A DNA stretch of 64,000 nucleotides, taken from NCBI RefSeq assembly GCF_900101475.1, contig NZ_FMZV01000013.1, forward strand, positions 1-64,000. Reading direction: 5' to 3'. Positions 19,847 through 29,036 of the stretch are shown piece by piece; positions within the stretch are counted from its first letter, which is position 1, and each line of letters starts with the position of its first letter. The translations under genes and the position numbers were made by a program. The notes beneath the pieces are model-generated. The model saw nothing but the letters and a program-made list of their open reading frames with translations, was not told where the DNA came from and did not search any database. The DNA is from Ruegeria marina. Lineage in GTDB: Bacteria; Pseudomonadota; Alphaproteobacteria; Rhodobacterales; Rhodobacteraceae.

Positions 19847-20584
19847 TCACGAACCGGCTTCGACCACACCCACGATCGGCCCCATTGAGAAGCCCGGGTC
19901 CGAACGCCCCAGTTGCGGGGCGAAGAGGCGCGAAATGTTGCCATCGAAATAAAGCGCGTTGGGCGTTTTCAGCACATCCCGGAACAGGCCGGCAAATTCG
20001 TGGAACGTCACCGAATTGCCCGAGATCGCAAAAACCGCGCGCGTGCCGTCCGCGCTGGTGCCGACCCCGTTTCGGAGGTAGCGCGAAGTCGAATCCGGCA
20101 GAAAACGCGGATGCAGCGCGCCGTCGATCACCAGCATCGGGCCCGACTGGGTGGCATGGGTGCAATCGGGTTGATTGGCCTGATAGGCCAGCGTCTCGAT
20201 GACATCCGCGCGTTGGGGCCGGATGCAGAATACCCCGTTGGGAAGCAGGCCAAAATTGCCGGGACCCGCGTTCGGGATCACGCGCTTTTGCTCGATCCCG
20301 TTTTCCACGTAGTGCCCGACCGGCGAGCGATCGACGTGATACATCCCGGCGTTCATTGCAAATGCCAGCCGTTTGCCCTCGGTCTGCAGGGCCGAGGCCA
20401 CTGCCGAAAACTGGCCCAGAAGACGGCCTTCGCCATCGTTCAGGAACAGGCGCAAGTCCTCTGTGCGCGGATCGACTTCGCACACGGAATAAAGATTGCC
20501 CTGATGGGTCAGGTCACGGCAGTCCACCGCAGCGGCAGAGCCGGCTACGACAAATGCGAGGAAGGCCGCAACCGTGCGGATCAC
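19847..20584 (-). CDS. Exported phosphodiester glycosidase-family protein (NAGPA/DUF2233-like)
   Basis: A 245-residue protein with a signal peptide ('[22 protein letters not shown]'). The mature domain has '[24 protein letters not shown]', '[17 protein letters not shown]', '[19 protein letters not shown]' and '[14 protein letters not shown]', the pattern of the phosphodiester glycosidase fold shared with the mammalian mannose-6-phosphate uncovering enzyme. It should act in the periplasm on a sugar phosphodiester; the bacterial substrate is not known. Its ATG overlaps the rbfA stop (ATGA), so it is co-translated with rbfA. Confidence 0.85.
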   Translation of the reverse strand: MIRTVAAFLAFVVAGSAAAVDCRDLTHQGNLYSVCEVDPRTEDLRLFLNDGEGRLLGQFSAVASALQTEGKRLAFAMNAGMYHVDRSPVGHYVENGIEQKRVIPNAGPGNFGLLPNGVFCIRPQRADVIETLAYQANQPDCTHATQSGPMLVIDGALHPRFLPDSTSRYLRNGVGTSADGTRAVFAISGNSVTFHEFAGLFRDVLKTPNALYFDGNISRLFAPQLGRSDPGFSMGPIVGVVEAGS

Positions 20585-20976
20585 TCGTCAAGATCGCGGC
20601 GCACCGCGTCCTGATCGAACATGCGCCGGGTTTCGTCGAGCCGGTCAAAGGTCTCGTCTAGCCGGAATCGCAGGTCGGGGGTAAATTTCAGTCCGAGCTT
20701 CTTGCCGACGATGCGACGCAGTTCGCTCTTGTTGCGGGCGAGGAGTTGCAGCACGTCCTCCTGCCCCTTGCCGCCCAGCGGCAGGACGAAGGCGGTCGCG
20801 ATCTTGAGGTCGGGTGAGGTGCGCACCTCTCCAACCGTGATCGACAGGCGGTTGAGATCGGGGTCATGCACATCGCCGCGCGCCAGCACCTCGGACAGGG
20901 TGCGGCGGATCACTTCGCCTACACGCAACTGCCGCTGCGACGGGCCGGGGCCATCGTGGAACTTGTTCTTTGCCAT
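20581..20976 (-). CDS. rbfA: Ribosome-binding factor A
   Basis: A 131-residue RbfA, a KH-like protein needed for 16S rRNA 5' processing and 30S maturation, especially in the cold. The N-terminal '[29 protein letters not shown]' and the following '[22 protein letters not shown]' are typical. The C-terminal extension after '[17 protein letters not shown]' is acidic and short. It heads the minus-strand run rbfA - glycosidase - truB; dapB is transcribed divergently 87 bases away. Confidence 0.94.
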   Translation of the reverse strand: MAKNKFHDGPGPSQRQLRVGEVIRRTLSEVLARGDVHDPDLNRLSITVGEVRTSPDLKIATAFVLPLGGKGQEDVLQLLARNKSELRRIVGKKLGLKFTPDLRFRLDETFDRLDETRRMFDQDAVRRDLDE

Positions 20977-21063
20977 GGTTTCGATCTACGCCCAAAGCCG
21001 GGCTTTGCCAAGCGGCCCCGAACAGGCTAGGACGCATATTGCCAAGGACAGGAAGGACGACCC

Positions 21064-21873
21064 ATGACCCATATCCCAGGTATCGTGATCACCGGAGCCT
21101 CGGGCCGCATGGGTCAGATGCTGGTGCGGACCGTATCGGCCAGCGACAAGGCGCGTCTGGTGGGGGCGGTGGAGCGTCCCGGTCATGACTGGATCGGACG
21201 GGATGTGGGCGAGGCGATGGGCGGCCAGCCTCTGGGCGTCATCGTCACCGACGATCCGCTCGAGGCGTTTTCCAAGGCGCAGGCGGTGATCGACTTCACG
21301 GCGCCGGTCGCAACGCTGGAATTTGCCGCCCTGGCGGCGCAGGCCCGCTGTGTTCACGTGATCGGAACGACCGGTATGACGCCCGAACAGATCGCGGCGC
21401 TGGAGCCCGCATCGCGTCATGCCGTGATCGTGCGCGCGGGCAACATGAGCCTTGGCGTCAACCTGCTGGTGCAACTGACGAAGAAGGTCGCCGCCGCGCT
21501 GGACGAGGAATTCGACATCGAAATCATCGAAGCGCATCACCACCACAAGGTCGATGCGCCTTCGGGAACCGCGCTGATGCTGGGCGAGGCCGCCGCCGAA
21601 GGGCGCGGGGTGATTCTGGATGAGGTGGCCGATCGTGCGCGCGACGGCATCACCGGCGCCCGCCAGCGCGGCGCTATCGGGTTTCACGCCATTCGGGGGG
21701 GCGATATCGTCGGCGAGCATGATGTCCTGTTTGCCGCGCCGGGCGAGCGGATCGTGCTGCGCCATCTGGCGACCGACCGGGCGGTGTTCGCGCGGGGAGC
21801 GCTCAAGGCCGCGCTCTGGGGGCAGGGCAAGGCACCTGGTCAATATGACATGGTCGACGTTCTGGGGCTTTGA
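21064..21873 (+). CDS. dapB: 4-hydroxy-tetrahydrodipicolinate reductase
   Basis: A 269-residue DapB of lysine and diaminopimelate biosynthesis, reducing 4-hydroxy-tetrahydrodipicolinate with NAD(P)H. The nucleotide site is '[15 protein letters not shown]', '[13 protein letters not shown]' and '[11 protein letters not shown]' follow, and the catalytic segment is '[21 protein letters not shown]'. The C-terminal '[18 protein letters not shown]' is also conserved. Single-gene unit; the Anbu operon starts about 107 bases further on the same strand. Confidence 0.96.
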   Translation: MTHIPGIVITGASGRMGQMLVRTVSASDKARLVGAVERPGHDWIGRDVGEAMGGQPLGVIVTDDPLEAFSKAQAVIDFTAPVATLEFAALAAQARCVHVIGTTGMTPEQIAALEPASRHAVIVRAGNMSLGVNLLVQLTKKVAAALDEEFDIEIIEAHHHHKVDAPSGTALMLGEAAAEGRGVILDEVADRARDGITGARQRGAIGFHAIRGGDIVGEHDVLFAAPGERIVLRHLATDRAVFARGALKAALWGQGKAPGQYDMVDVLGL

Positions 21874-21979
21874 GCTGACTTCGTCCGCATTGCCTAATTT
21901 TTGAGCACGAATCGGGAAACCATAGGGCGTCCCATGCAAGGCGATTGTCTTTCCTCTGGGTCTGCCTAAACTCGACCCC

Positions 21980-23404
21980 ATGAAACAAGGTCAATTGTTC
22001 GACGAGATGTGGGGAATGGACGGCGCGCTGCGCGAGGCCTATTCCGATTTCAACGGTTGGTTCGAAAGCGAAGATCCCTCCCGTTTGCGCAAGAAACAGG
22101 CAGAAGCGGAACGTCTGTTCCGCCTTACCGGCATCACCTTCAATGTCTATGGGCGTGCCGAGGCGACCGAGCGCCTGATCCCCTTCGACATCATCCCCCG
22201 CATCATTTCGGCCCGCGAATGGTCGCGCCTGTCCCGCGGCATCGAACAGCGGGTAAGGGCAATAAACGCATTTCTGCACGACATCTATCATCGCCAGGAA
22301 ATCATCCGTGCTGGTCGGTTGCCTGTCGAAATGATTGCGAAGAACGCGGCGTTCCTGCCGCAGATGATCGGCGTATCGCCGCCGGGTGGAGTCTATACCC
22401 ACATCGTGGGTATCGACCTTGTGCGCACCGGGCCCGACGAGTTCTTCGTGCTTGAAGACAACGCCCGCACCCCTTCGGGTGTCAGCTACATGCTCGAAAA
22501 CCGCGAGACCATGTTGCACATGTTCCCCGAACTGTTCTCGCAGAACCGGGTGCAGCCGGTCCAGAACTACCCCCGTCAATTGCGCCGTTCCCTGGCGGCT
22601 TGCGCCCCGACTTCGGCGGGTGACAGGCCAACGGTGGCGGTGCTTACTCCGGGCATCTACAACTCGGCCTATTACGAACACAGTTTCCTGGCCGACAAGA
22701 TGGGTGTCGAACTGGTCGAGGGTCATGACCTCAGGGTGGTGGACGGGCGCGTCGCGATGCGCACCACGCGTGGGTACCAGCCGATCGATGTTCTTTATCG
22801 CCGGGTCGACGATGATTTTCTCGATCCGTTGAACTTCCGGCCTGACTCGGCGTTGGGTGTTCCGGGTATTCTCGACGTCTACCGCGCCGGTGGAATCACC
22901 ATTGCCAATGCGCCCGGCACCGGCATTGCCGATGACAAGGCCATCTACTCCTACATGCCCGAGATCGTCGAATTCTACACCGGCGAGAAGGCTTTGTTGA
23001 AGAACGTGCCGACATGGCGCTGCAACGAACCGGAGAGCCTGGCCTATGTTCTCGATAATCTCGCCGAGCTGGTCGTGAAAGAGGTACACGGATCGGGCGG
23101 GTATGGCATGCTGATCGGACCTACTTCCTCGAAACGAGAACTGGAGGAATTCCGAAAGAAGCTGAAGGCCAAGCCAGACAATTACATCGCCCAGCCGACA
23201 CTTTCGTTGTCGACCGTGCCGATATTCACCAAGTCCGGTCTTGCGCCAAGGCATGTTGATCTGCGCCCCTTCGTTCTGGTTTCGCCGCAAGGGGTCGATA
23301 TCACCCCCGGCGGCCTGACCCGCGTCGCATTGAAAAAGGGCAGCCTGGTGGTGAACTCCTCGCAGGGGGGCGGCACCAAGGATACCTGGGTGCTGGAGGA
23401 CTAG
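21980..23404 (+). CDS. Circularly permuted ATP-grasp protein of the Anbu operon
   Basis: A 474-residue circularly permuted ATP-grasp protein. Key segments are 'VLEDNARTPSGVSYMLENR', 'LTPGIYNSAYYEHSFLA', 'VVKEVHGSGGYGMLIGP', 'HVDLRPFVL' and the C-terminal 'LTRVALKKGSLVVNSSQGGG'. ATP-grasp enzymes ligate a carboxylate to an amine or thiol through an acyl-phosphate; a peptide-synthesising or tagging reaction has been proposed for this family by comparative genomics. It starts a tight four-gene run (gaps of 3, 3 and 9 bases) with alpha-E, transglutaminase and Anbu genes. The biological substrate is unknown. Confidence 0.9.
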   Translation: MKQGQLFDEMWGMDGALREAYSDFNGWFESEDPSRLRKKQAEAERLFRLTGITFNVYGRAEATERLIPFDIIPRIISAREWSRLSRGIEQRVRAINAFLHDIYHRQEIIRAGRLPVEMIAKNAAFLPQMIGVSPPGGVYTHIVGIDLVRTGPDEFFVLEDNARTPSGVSYMLENRETMLHMFPELFSQNRVQPVQNYPRQLRRSLAACAPTSAGDRPTVAVLTPGIYNSAYYEHSFLADKMGVELVEGHDLRVVDGRVAMRTTRGYQPIDVLYRRVDDDFLDPLNFRPDSALGVPGILDVYRAGGITIANAPGTGIADDKAIYSYMPEIVEFYTGEKALLKNVPTWRCNEPESLAYVLDNLAELVVKEVHGSGGYGMLIGPTSSKRELEEFRKKLKAKPDNYIAQPTLSLSTVPIFTKSGLAPRHVDLRPFVLVSPQGVDITPGGLTRVALKKGSLVVNSSQGGGTKDTWVLED

Positions 23405-23407
23405 GAT

Positions 23408-24352
23408 ATGCTGGGAAAGACCGCTGGCGGCCTCTTCTGGATGTTCCGCTACCTTGAGCGCTCGGAAAACACCGCCCGCCTGATCGAAGCGGGCCAGCGC
23501 ATCGCGCTGACCCGGTCCAGCTCTGCCGAGGACGAATGGGCCAGCGTGCTGCAATCGGCAGGCGCTTTTGGCGGATATGTCGAAAAGCATGGATCTGAAG
23601 TCAATCGTGATGGCGCGATCGACTGGATGCTGCGCGATCCGGACAATCCGTCATCGGTTCTGAACATGGCCGAAGCCGCGCGCAACAACGGCAAGACGGT
23701 ACGCACCGCGTTGACCCGCGAGGCATGGGAAAGCGTGAACGAGAACTGGATGACCCTCCGCGATGCGCTGGCGCGCAAGGTTCCCGAACGCGACCTGCCC
23801 GACGTGCTGACCCTGATCCGGCAGCGTTCGGCCTTCGTGCGCGGGGCCATGCACGGCACGATGCTCCGCAACGATATTTACGATTTTGCCCGCATCGGCA
23901 CCTTCATGGAACGGGCCGACAACACCGCCCGCATTCTGGACGTGAAATACTATGTCCTGCTGCCGTCGGTGGTGGCGGTGGGCACGTCCATCGACAACGT
24001 CCAGTGGCAGACCATCCTGCGCTCGGTTTCGGCCGAAGGCGGTTTTCACATGACATTCGGCCAGGACGCCCGGCCGCGCGAGATCGCGCAATTCCTGATC
24101 CTGGACAAGCGGATGCCACGTAGCCTGGCGTTTTGCGTGGACAAGATCCAGTCCAATCTGGGGTATCTGGCCACGGACTACGGCGTCCGGCTTTCCTGCC
24201 ACGATCTGTGCGACCAGTTGGCCGATCACACCATGTCGCATTCTATCGACGAAATCATCGAGATGGGTCTGCACGAGTTCATCAGTGACTTCCTGAAATC
24301 TCTCGCGGCACTCGGCAGCCAGATCGAAATCGACTACAGGTTCTACAACTGA
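23408..24352 (+). CDS. Alpha-E domain protein (DUF403)
   Basis: A 314-residue, predicted all-helical protein of the alpha-E family, named for a conserved glutamate. N-terminal 'LFWMFRYLERSENTARLIEAG' and later 'YDFARIGTFMERADNTARILD' are internally similar segments, suggesting a duplicated helical unit. The family accompanies permuted ATP-grasp and transglutaminase-like proteins and has no established activity. The gap to the ATP-grasp gene is 3 bases and to the transglutaminase gene 3 bases, so a complex or consecutive steps are likely. Confidence 0.9.
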   Translation: MLGKTAGGLFWMFRYLERSENTARLIEAGQRIALTRSSSAEDEWASVLQSAGAFGGYVEKHGSEVNRDGAIDWMLRDPDNPSSVLNMAEAARNNGKTVRTALTREAWESVNENWMTLRDALARKVPERDLPDVLTLIRQRSAFVRGAMHGTMLRNDIYDFARIGTFMERADNTARILDVKYYVLLPSVVAVGTSIDNVQWQTILRSVSAEGGFHMTFGQDARPREIAQFLILDKRMPRSLAFCVDKIQSNLGYLATDYGVRLSCHDLCDQLADHTMSHSIDEIIEMGLHEFISDFLKSLAALGSQIEIDYRFYN

Positions 24353-24355
24353 CCC

Positions 24356-25156
24356 ATGCGCCTCAGTATCAGTCATACGACCCGCTACACCTATGACCAG
24401 CCGGTGCCTTACGCCCTGCAACAGCTTCGGCTGACGCCAAAGTCGGGGCATGGACAGACAGTGCACAGTTGGAACGTAACAGTCGAAGGTGGACAGAAGG
24501 AACTGAGTTTCGAAGACCAGCATCACAATATCGTCGATCTGATCAGTTTTGCTCCGGGCACGAGCGAGATCACCGTGCATTGCAGCGGAGTAATCGAAGT
24601 CGAGGAAACCCACGGCGTCATCGGCCAGCACGGCGGTTACATGCCCATGTGGATGTTCTTGCGAGCCACCGAGGCCACGAAAGTCGGGCCGCTGGTCCGA
24701 AAGCTGGTTTCCGGTCTGAGTGGCGATCCGGGTGGCCTGGAATGGTTGCACGCACTTTCGGCGGCCATTCTCGCGGCGGTGACCTATGAAACCGGAAAGT
24801 CCGACGTCGGCTGGACGGCCGAGGACGCGCTCGAAGCCGGTCACGGCGTGTGTCAGGACCACGCGCACGTTTTCATCGCCTGTTGCCGGCACATGGGTGT
24901 CCCGGCCCGTTATGTCTCGGGCTACCTGATGATGAACGACCGTATCGAGCAGGAGGCGACCCATGCCTGGGCCGAGGCAAATGTCGACGGGCTGGGCTGG
25001 GTCGGTTTCGACGTGTCCAACGGGATTTCCCCCGATACCCGCTACGTGCGCGCCGCAACGGGGCTGGACTATGCCGAGGCGGCTCCGGTATCAGGGACGC
25101 GGTTCGGCACCGCGGGCGAAGCGCTGACGGTGCAGGTTCAGGTCCAGCAGCAATAA
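24356..25156 (+). CDS. Transglutaminase-like cysteine protease family protein
   Basis: A 266-residue protein with an N-terminal beta-rich domain ('LSISHTTRYTYDQPV') and a transglutaminase-like core. The catalytic triad can be seen as Cys in 'GHGVCQDHAHVF', His in 'EATHAWAEA' and Asp in 'GWVGFDVSNG'. Bacterial members mostly hydrolyse peptide or isopeptide bonds. No signal peptide, so it is cytoplasmic like its operon partners. Proposed role: a hydrolase or transferase acting with the ATP-grasp ligase on a peptide tag; this is inference from the conserved neighbourhood. Confidence 0.9.
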   Translation: MRLSISHTTRYTYDQPVPYALQQLRLTPKSGHGQTVHSWNVTVEGGQKELSFEDQHHNIVDLISFAPGTSEITVHCSGVIEVEETHGVIGQHGGYMPMWMFLRATEATKVGPLVRKLVSGLSGDPGGLEWLHALSAAILAAVTYETGKSDVGWTAEDALEAGHGVCQDHAHVFIACCRHMGVPARYVSGYLMMNDRIEQEATHAWAEANVDGLGWVGFDVSNGISPDTRYVRAATGLDYAEAAPVSGTRFGTAGEALTVQVQVQQQ

Positions 25157-25165
25157 AGGCGTGCG

Positions 25166-25897
25166 ATGACATATTGCGTAGGGATGCGGCTCGACCGCGG
25201 TCTCGTCTTCATGTCGGATACCCGTACCAACGCGGGCGTCGACAATATCTCGACCTTTCGCAAGATGTTCACCTTCGAGGAGGCGGGAGAGCGGTTCATC
25301 ACCATTCTGACCGCTGGCAATCTGGCTACCACCCAGGCGGTGATCTCGATGCTCGAGGAGCGCACAAAGGCGCCCGCCGAACGCAGCCCCTCGATCATGG
25401 ACGCGCCGTCGATGTTCCAGGTGGCGCGGTTGGTGGGTCAGACCCTGCGCGAAGTGATCGCGGCCAATGCCGAAACAGGCCAGCGGGCCGATACTGCCTT
25501 CAACGCGACCCTGATCGTCGGCGGCCAGATCGCGGACAGCCCGCCGCGGCTGTTCATGGTCTACCCCGAGGGAAATTTCATCGAGGCCGGTGAGGACACA
25601 CCCTATTTCCAGATCGGCGAAACCAAGTACGGCCGTCCGATCCTGGTGCGGGCCTACGAGCCGGACATGAGCTTCGAGGCGGCAGTGAAACTGCTGCTGG
25701 TCAGCTTCGATTCGACGATCAAGGCAAACCTTTCGGTGGGCCTGCCTCTGGATCTGCAACTCTATGAGGCTGACAGTTGCAAACAGGGGCTGTCACGCCG
25801 GATCGACGCCGAAGACCCCTATTTTCAGGCCATCTCGACAGGCTGGGGTTCGGCGCTGAAACGCGCCTTCGACAGCCTGCCTGACATCACGCTCTGA
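25166..25897 (+). CDS. Anbu, bacterial proteasome-like N-terminal nucleophile protein
   Basis: A 243-residue Anbu (ancestral beta subunit). After removal of Met the chain starts with the catalytic Thr ('TYCVGM'), with Asp17 in 'MSDTRTNAG' and a Lys near position 32 ('STFRKMF'), the residues expected for an Ntn hydrolase. There is no propeptide, as usual for Anbu. Known Anbu structures form open helical or ring-like dodecamers; endogenous substrates are unknown. It ends the four-gene operon, 9 bases behind the transglutaminase gene. Confidence 0.93.
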   Translation: MTYCVGMRLDRGLVFMSDTRTNAGVDNISTFRKMFTFEEAGERFITILTAGNLATTQAVISMLEERTKAPAERSPSIMDAPSMFQVARLVGQTLREVIAANAETGQRADTAFNATLIVGGQIADSPPRLFMVYPEGNFIEAGEDTPYFQIGETKYGRPILVRAYEPDMSFEAAVKLLLVSFDSTIKANLSVGLPLDLQLYEADSCKQGLSRRIDAEDPYFQAISTGWGSALKRAFDSLPDITL

Positions 25898-25933
25898 GCC
25901 GCCGCCCGCTGGCGCGGGCGTCGGGTTCGGCTA

Positions 25934-28147
25934 TCACCCTTTACGGCGCGGCGGTGCATCGCCGCCTCGTGTAGCGGGCTTGCCCGCAGGCCGTGCGCCG
26001 GGTTTGGCAGGCTTGCCGGCGTTCGGCTTGGCAAAGCGGGCGGGTTTGGTCCCCTCGGGTTTGCTGCCCCGGTAGGGCTTGTCACCATCGGGCTTGGCGA
26101 AACGTGTAGGTTTCCCGCCTTCGGGTTTGCCGCTGCGGAAAGGCTTTTCACCGCCTGGTTTTCCGGGACGGGAGGGTTTGCCTCCCTCGGGCTTCTTGAA
26201 CCGCGCGGGTTTGTCCCCCTCGGATCTTTCCGCCCGGAAGGGTTTGTCACCGCGCGGCTTGGTTGCGCGGAACGAACGACTGCTGTCCGCCGCGTCAGAT
26301 GAAGCGGGGCGAGCGGACTTGAAGGGCTTTTTCGCCACGGGCTTCGCCTCGACAGTCTCCTTGCGGTCAGCGAACTTGTCCGACTTCGGCTTCAGGCGCG
26401 GTTTCGGCGCCGGCGGCGGGGTTTGCTCACGAACCGGTTCCGGCGACCAATCACGCGCTTCCGCCGTTTTTTCACGCGGTGGGCGGGGCTCTTTCCGGGC
26501 CGGTCGCGGCGCACGCTCGGCATCGCGGTCAAAGCGCTTCTTGGGCGCGCGCTGGCGCGGTTCGTCCGCTGGCACGCCCTCGATCGCTTTTGCCGTGATC
26601 TCGCCTTCGAGCACTCCGTTCGGTCCCAGATGGGCGAGAAACCCCTGAACCGCCGCTTCGGCCAGTTCGACATGGGTTTCGTCCGCCTGCATCCGGATCT
26701 TGCCGATCTGGCTTTTTTCCAGGTTGCCCGCACGGCACAAAAGCGGCAGCAGCCAGCGCGGTTCGGCCCGCTGGTTGCGTCCGACCGACAGCGCCACCCA
26801 GGCCGAAGGACCAAAGCTTGCCGCCGGATCCGCGCGCACATCCGCGCGCATGGGTGCGCGGTTCAACTCTTCGGGCGCGGTCAACCCGGCGCGGTGCAGC
26901 CGCAGACAGGCAATCGCAATTTGCTCCGCGCTGAACCGTTCCATCAACTCGGCGGCAAAGCGGCTTTCGTCCTCGTCCACTTCGGCGGTCCAAAGGGGGT
27001 TGTCCAGCAGCCGCGCCTCATCCTTGGCAAGGATGTCCTCGGGCGTCGGGGCAAAGGTCCATTCGGCCTCGATCTTGGCCCATTTCAGCAGCCGCTGCGC
27101 CTTCTTGGCGATCTTGTCCGACACGATCAGCGCCGAAATGCCCTTGCGCCCCGCCCGGCCGGTCCGGCCCGAACGGTGCAGCAGGCCCTCGGTATTGATC
27201 GGGAGATCTGCGTGGATGACCAGGTCGAGGTTCGGCAAGTCGATGCCGCGCGCGGCCACGTCGGTCGCCACGCAGACCCGGGCCCGCCCGTCGCGCATCG
27301 CCTGCAACGCATGGCTGCGCTCGTCCTGGCTCAACTCGCCCGACAGGCTGACCACGGCAAACCCGCGGTTGGCGAAACGCGCGGTCAGGCGCGCGACGGC
27401 GGCGCGGGTATTGGCGAAAACGATGGCAGTGGGCGCATCGTGGAACCGCAGCAGGTTGATGATGGCATGTTCGGCGTCATGGGCCGCCACCTGTACCGCC
27501 TGATAGGCGATATCGGCGTGCTGGCTTTTGGCGGAAATCGTCGAAACACGCACAGCCTCGCGCTGATAAGTCTTGGCCAGTTCCGCGATGGCGGGCGAAA
27601 CGGTGGCCGAGAACATCAGGGTGCGACGCCCTTCCGGCGCCTCGCCCAGCATGAACTCCAGATCCTCGCGGAAGCCAAGGTCGAGCATCTCGTCGGCCTC
27701 GTCCAGAACCACGGCACGAATGTCGCTCAGGTCCAGCGCGCCGCGCTCGATATGATCGCGCAGCCGGCCCGGGGTGCCGACGACGACATGCGCGCCGCGC
27801 TCCAGTGCGCGCCGTTCGGTGCGGGCATCCATGCCGCCGATGCACGTGGCCACGCTGGCGCCCGTCCGGGCATAGAGCCAGATCAGTTCGCGGCTGACCT
27901 GCATCGCCAGTTCGCGCGTGGGCGCCACGATCAGCGCCAGTGGCGCGGCAGGCGGGTCCAGGCGCTCGGCCTCGCGCAGCAATGTCGGCGCAATCGCAAG
28001 GCCAAAGGCCACGGTCTTGCCCGAACCGGTCTGGGCAGAAACCAGAAGGTCCGCTTCGGTCAACTCGGGCGCGGTAACGGCCTGTTGCACGTCGGTCAGC
28101 GTATCAAAGCCGCGTTCGGCCAGCGCATCGAAAAGAGGGGAAGTCAT
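25934..28147 (-). CDS. DEAD-box RNA helicase with DbpA-like domain and repetitive basic tail
   Basis: A 737-residue helicase. Motifs in order: Q-motif region 'RGFDTLTDVQQA', I 'AQTGSGKT', Ia 'PTRELAMQV', Ib 'GTPGRL', II 'LDEADEM', III 'FSATV', and VI 'HRSGRTGRAGR'. A C-terminal stretch 'VALSVGRNQRAEPRWLLPLL' to 'VELAEAAVQGF' resembles the DbpA RNA-binding domain. The last 200 residues are Lys/Arg/Pro-rich and include 8 tandem 11-residue repeats. Start: the ATG at 28147 begins 'MTSPLFDALAERGF', matching family starts; an in-frame ATG at 28216 would add 23 atypical residues. Likely role in ribosome assembly or RNA decay, possibly in cold adaptation. Confidence 0.92.
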   Translation of the reverse strand: MTSPLFDALAERGFDTLTDVQQAVTAPELTEADLLVSAQTGSGKTVAFGLAIAPTLLREAERLDPPAAPLALIVAPTRELAMQVSRELIWLYARTGASVATCIGGMDARTERRALERGAHVVVGTPGRLRDHIERGALDLSDIRAVVLDEADEMLDLGFREDLEFMLGEAPEGRRTLMFSATVSPAIAELAKTYQREAVRVSTISAKSQHADIAYQAVQVAAHDAEHAIINLLRFHDAPTAIVFANTRAAVARLTARFANRGFAVVSLSGELSQDERSHALQAMRDGRARVCVATDVAARGIDLPNLDLVIHADLPINTEGLLHRSGRTGRAGRKGISALIVSDKIAKKAQRLLKWAKIEAEWTFAPTPEDILAKDEARLLDNPLWTAEVDEDESRFAAELMERFSAEQIAIACLRLHRAGLTAPEELNRAPMRADVRADPAASFGPSAWVALSVGRNQRAEPRWLLPLLCRAGNLEKSQIGKIRMQADETHVELAEAAVQGFLAHLGPNGVLEGEITAKAIEGVPADEPRQRAPKKRFDRDAERAPRPARKEPRPPREKTAEARDWSPEPVREQTPPPAPKPRLKPKSDKFADRKETVEAKPVAKKPFKSARPASSDAADSSRSFRATKPRGDKPFRAERSEGDKPARFKKPEGGKPSRPGKPGGEKPFRSGKPEGGKPTRFAKPDGDKPYRGSKPEGTKPARFAKPNAGKPAKPGARPAGKPATRGGDAPPRRKG
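26003..26266 (-). repeat. Tandem 33-bp repeats encoding an 11-residue basic motif in the helicase tail
   Basis: Eight consecutive units of consensus x-x-K-P-E-G-x-K-P-x-R (for example 'FKKPEGGKPSR', 'SGKPEGGKPTR', 'GSKPEGTKPAR') without frame interruption. Units differ at the third codon position and at residues 1, 2, 7 and 10, so the array is diverged and not freshly duplicated. Such basic, disordered tails bind RNA and can drive condensate formation in other DEAD-box proteins. Confidence 0.85.
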
Positions 28148-28295
28148 AGGGGGAATGTCCAGCAGGGCGCGGGACTCACCCGTCGCAAAGTCTGCGCGTA
28201 TAGGGGAGACGGGCAATCTTGTCCAGCCTCATGCATGGGACGGATTGCGAAAACCGGGCTGCTTCTGTTTGCTGTGGACCAGGAGGAAGTCGACC

Positions 28296-29036
28296 ATGAA
28301 ATTTACGGGAAAGCGCGCCTTCGTGACCGGCGGCAGCCGGGGCATCGGACGCGGCATTGTCGAGGCGCTGGCGGCGGAAGGCGCGGAGGCAGGCACATGC
28401 GGCCGCGGGGCGCGGCCCGAGGATCTGCCGGACCGCATCCATTGGCACCAACTCGACGTTGCCGACCCGCAAGCCGTGCAACGGCTGGCCGACGCGGTCG
28501 GCGGCATTGACATTCTGGTGAACAATGCCGGTGTGCAGGTCGAAAAGACGGTTGCCGACAGTACGGACGACGACTGGGACCACGTGATCGGTACAAACTG
28601 TCGGGGTGTCTTCAACATGTGCCGCGCCTTCATCCCCCGGATGGGGCAGGGCGGCAGCATCGTGAACATCGGCTCGATCTCGGGCCAGTTCGCTGATCCC
28701 TCAATGGCGCTCTACAATGCGTCCAAGGCTTTCGTCCACGGCCTCACCCGGTCCATTGCCGTCGATCACGGGCCCGCAATCCGCTGCAACGCGATATGTC
28801 CCGGCTGGATCGAGACCGGAATGCTGGAGGCCGCGTTCGAGTTGTCGTCGGATCAGGTCGCGGCACGTCGCGATGCGCTGGCGCGCCACGCGGTGCGGCG
28901 TTTCGGCCGGCCTGCCGATATTGCCGCCATGGCGATCTGGCTGGCCTCTGACGATGCGGCCTTTGTCACGGGGCAACTCTTTACGGTCGATGGCGGGTTG
29001 ACCGCCGCCTCGCCGATCAACCCCGCGCTTTACTGA
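28296..29036 (+). CDS. SDR-family oxidoreductase
   Basis: A 246-residue classical short-chain dehydrogenase/reductase. The cofactor site 'VTGGSRGIGRGI', 'NNAGV' at about 75-79, the catalytic Ser in 'IGSISG', the active-site 'YNASK' and 'CPGWIETGM' are in place. ATG 28296 has AGGAGGA in front; the longer in-frame opening runs into the divergent helicase region. The substrate cannot be inferred. Its end overlaps the end of the convergent cyclodeaminase-like gene by 7 bases. Confidence 0.9.
   Translation: MKFTGKRAFVTGGSRGIGRGIVEALAAEGAEAGTCGRGARPEDLPDRIHWHQLDVADPQAVQRLADAVGGIDILVNNAGVQVEKTVADSTDDDWDHVIGTNCRGVFNMCRAFIPRMGQGGSIVNIGSISGQFADPSMALYNASKAFVHGLTRSIAVDHGPAIRCNAICPGWIETGMLEAAFELSSDQVAARRDALARHAVRRFGRPADIAAMAIWLASDDAAFVTGQLFTVDGGLTAASPINPALY

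Noticed and set aside
25934-26270. Simple-sequence slippage or a mobile repeat at the helicase 3' end
   Set aside because: The repeats stay in frame, vary in their codons and encode a coherent basic tail, so they are part of the protein.
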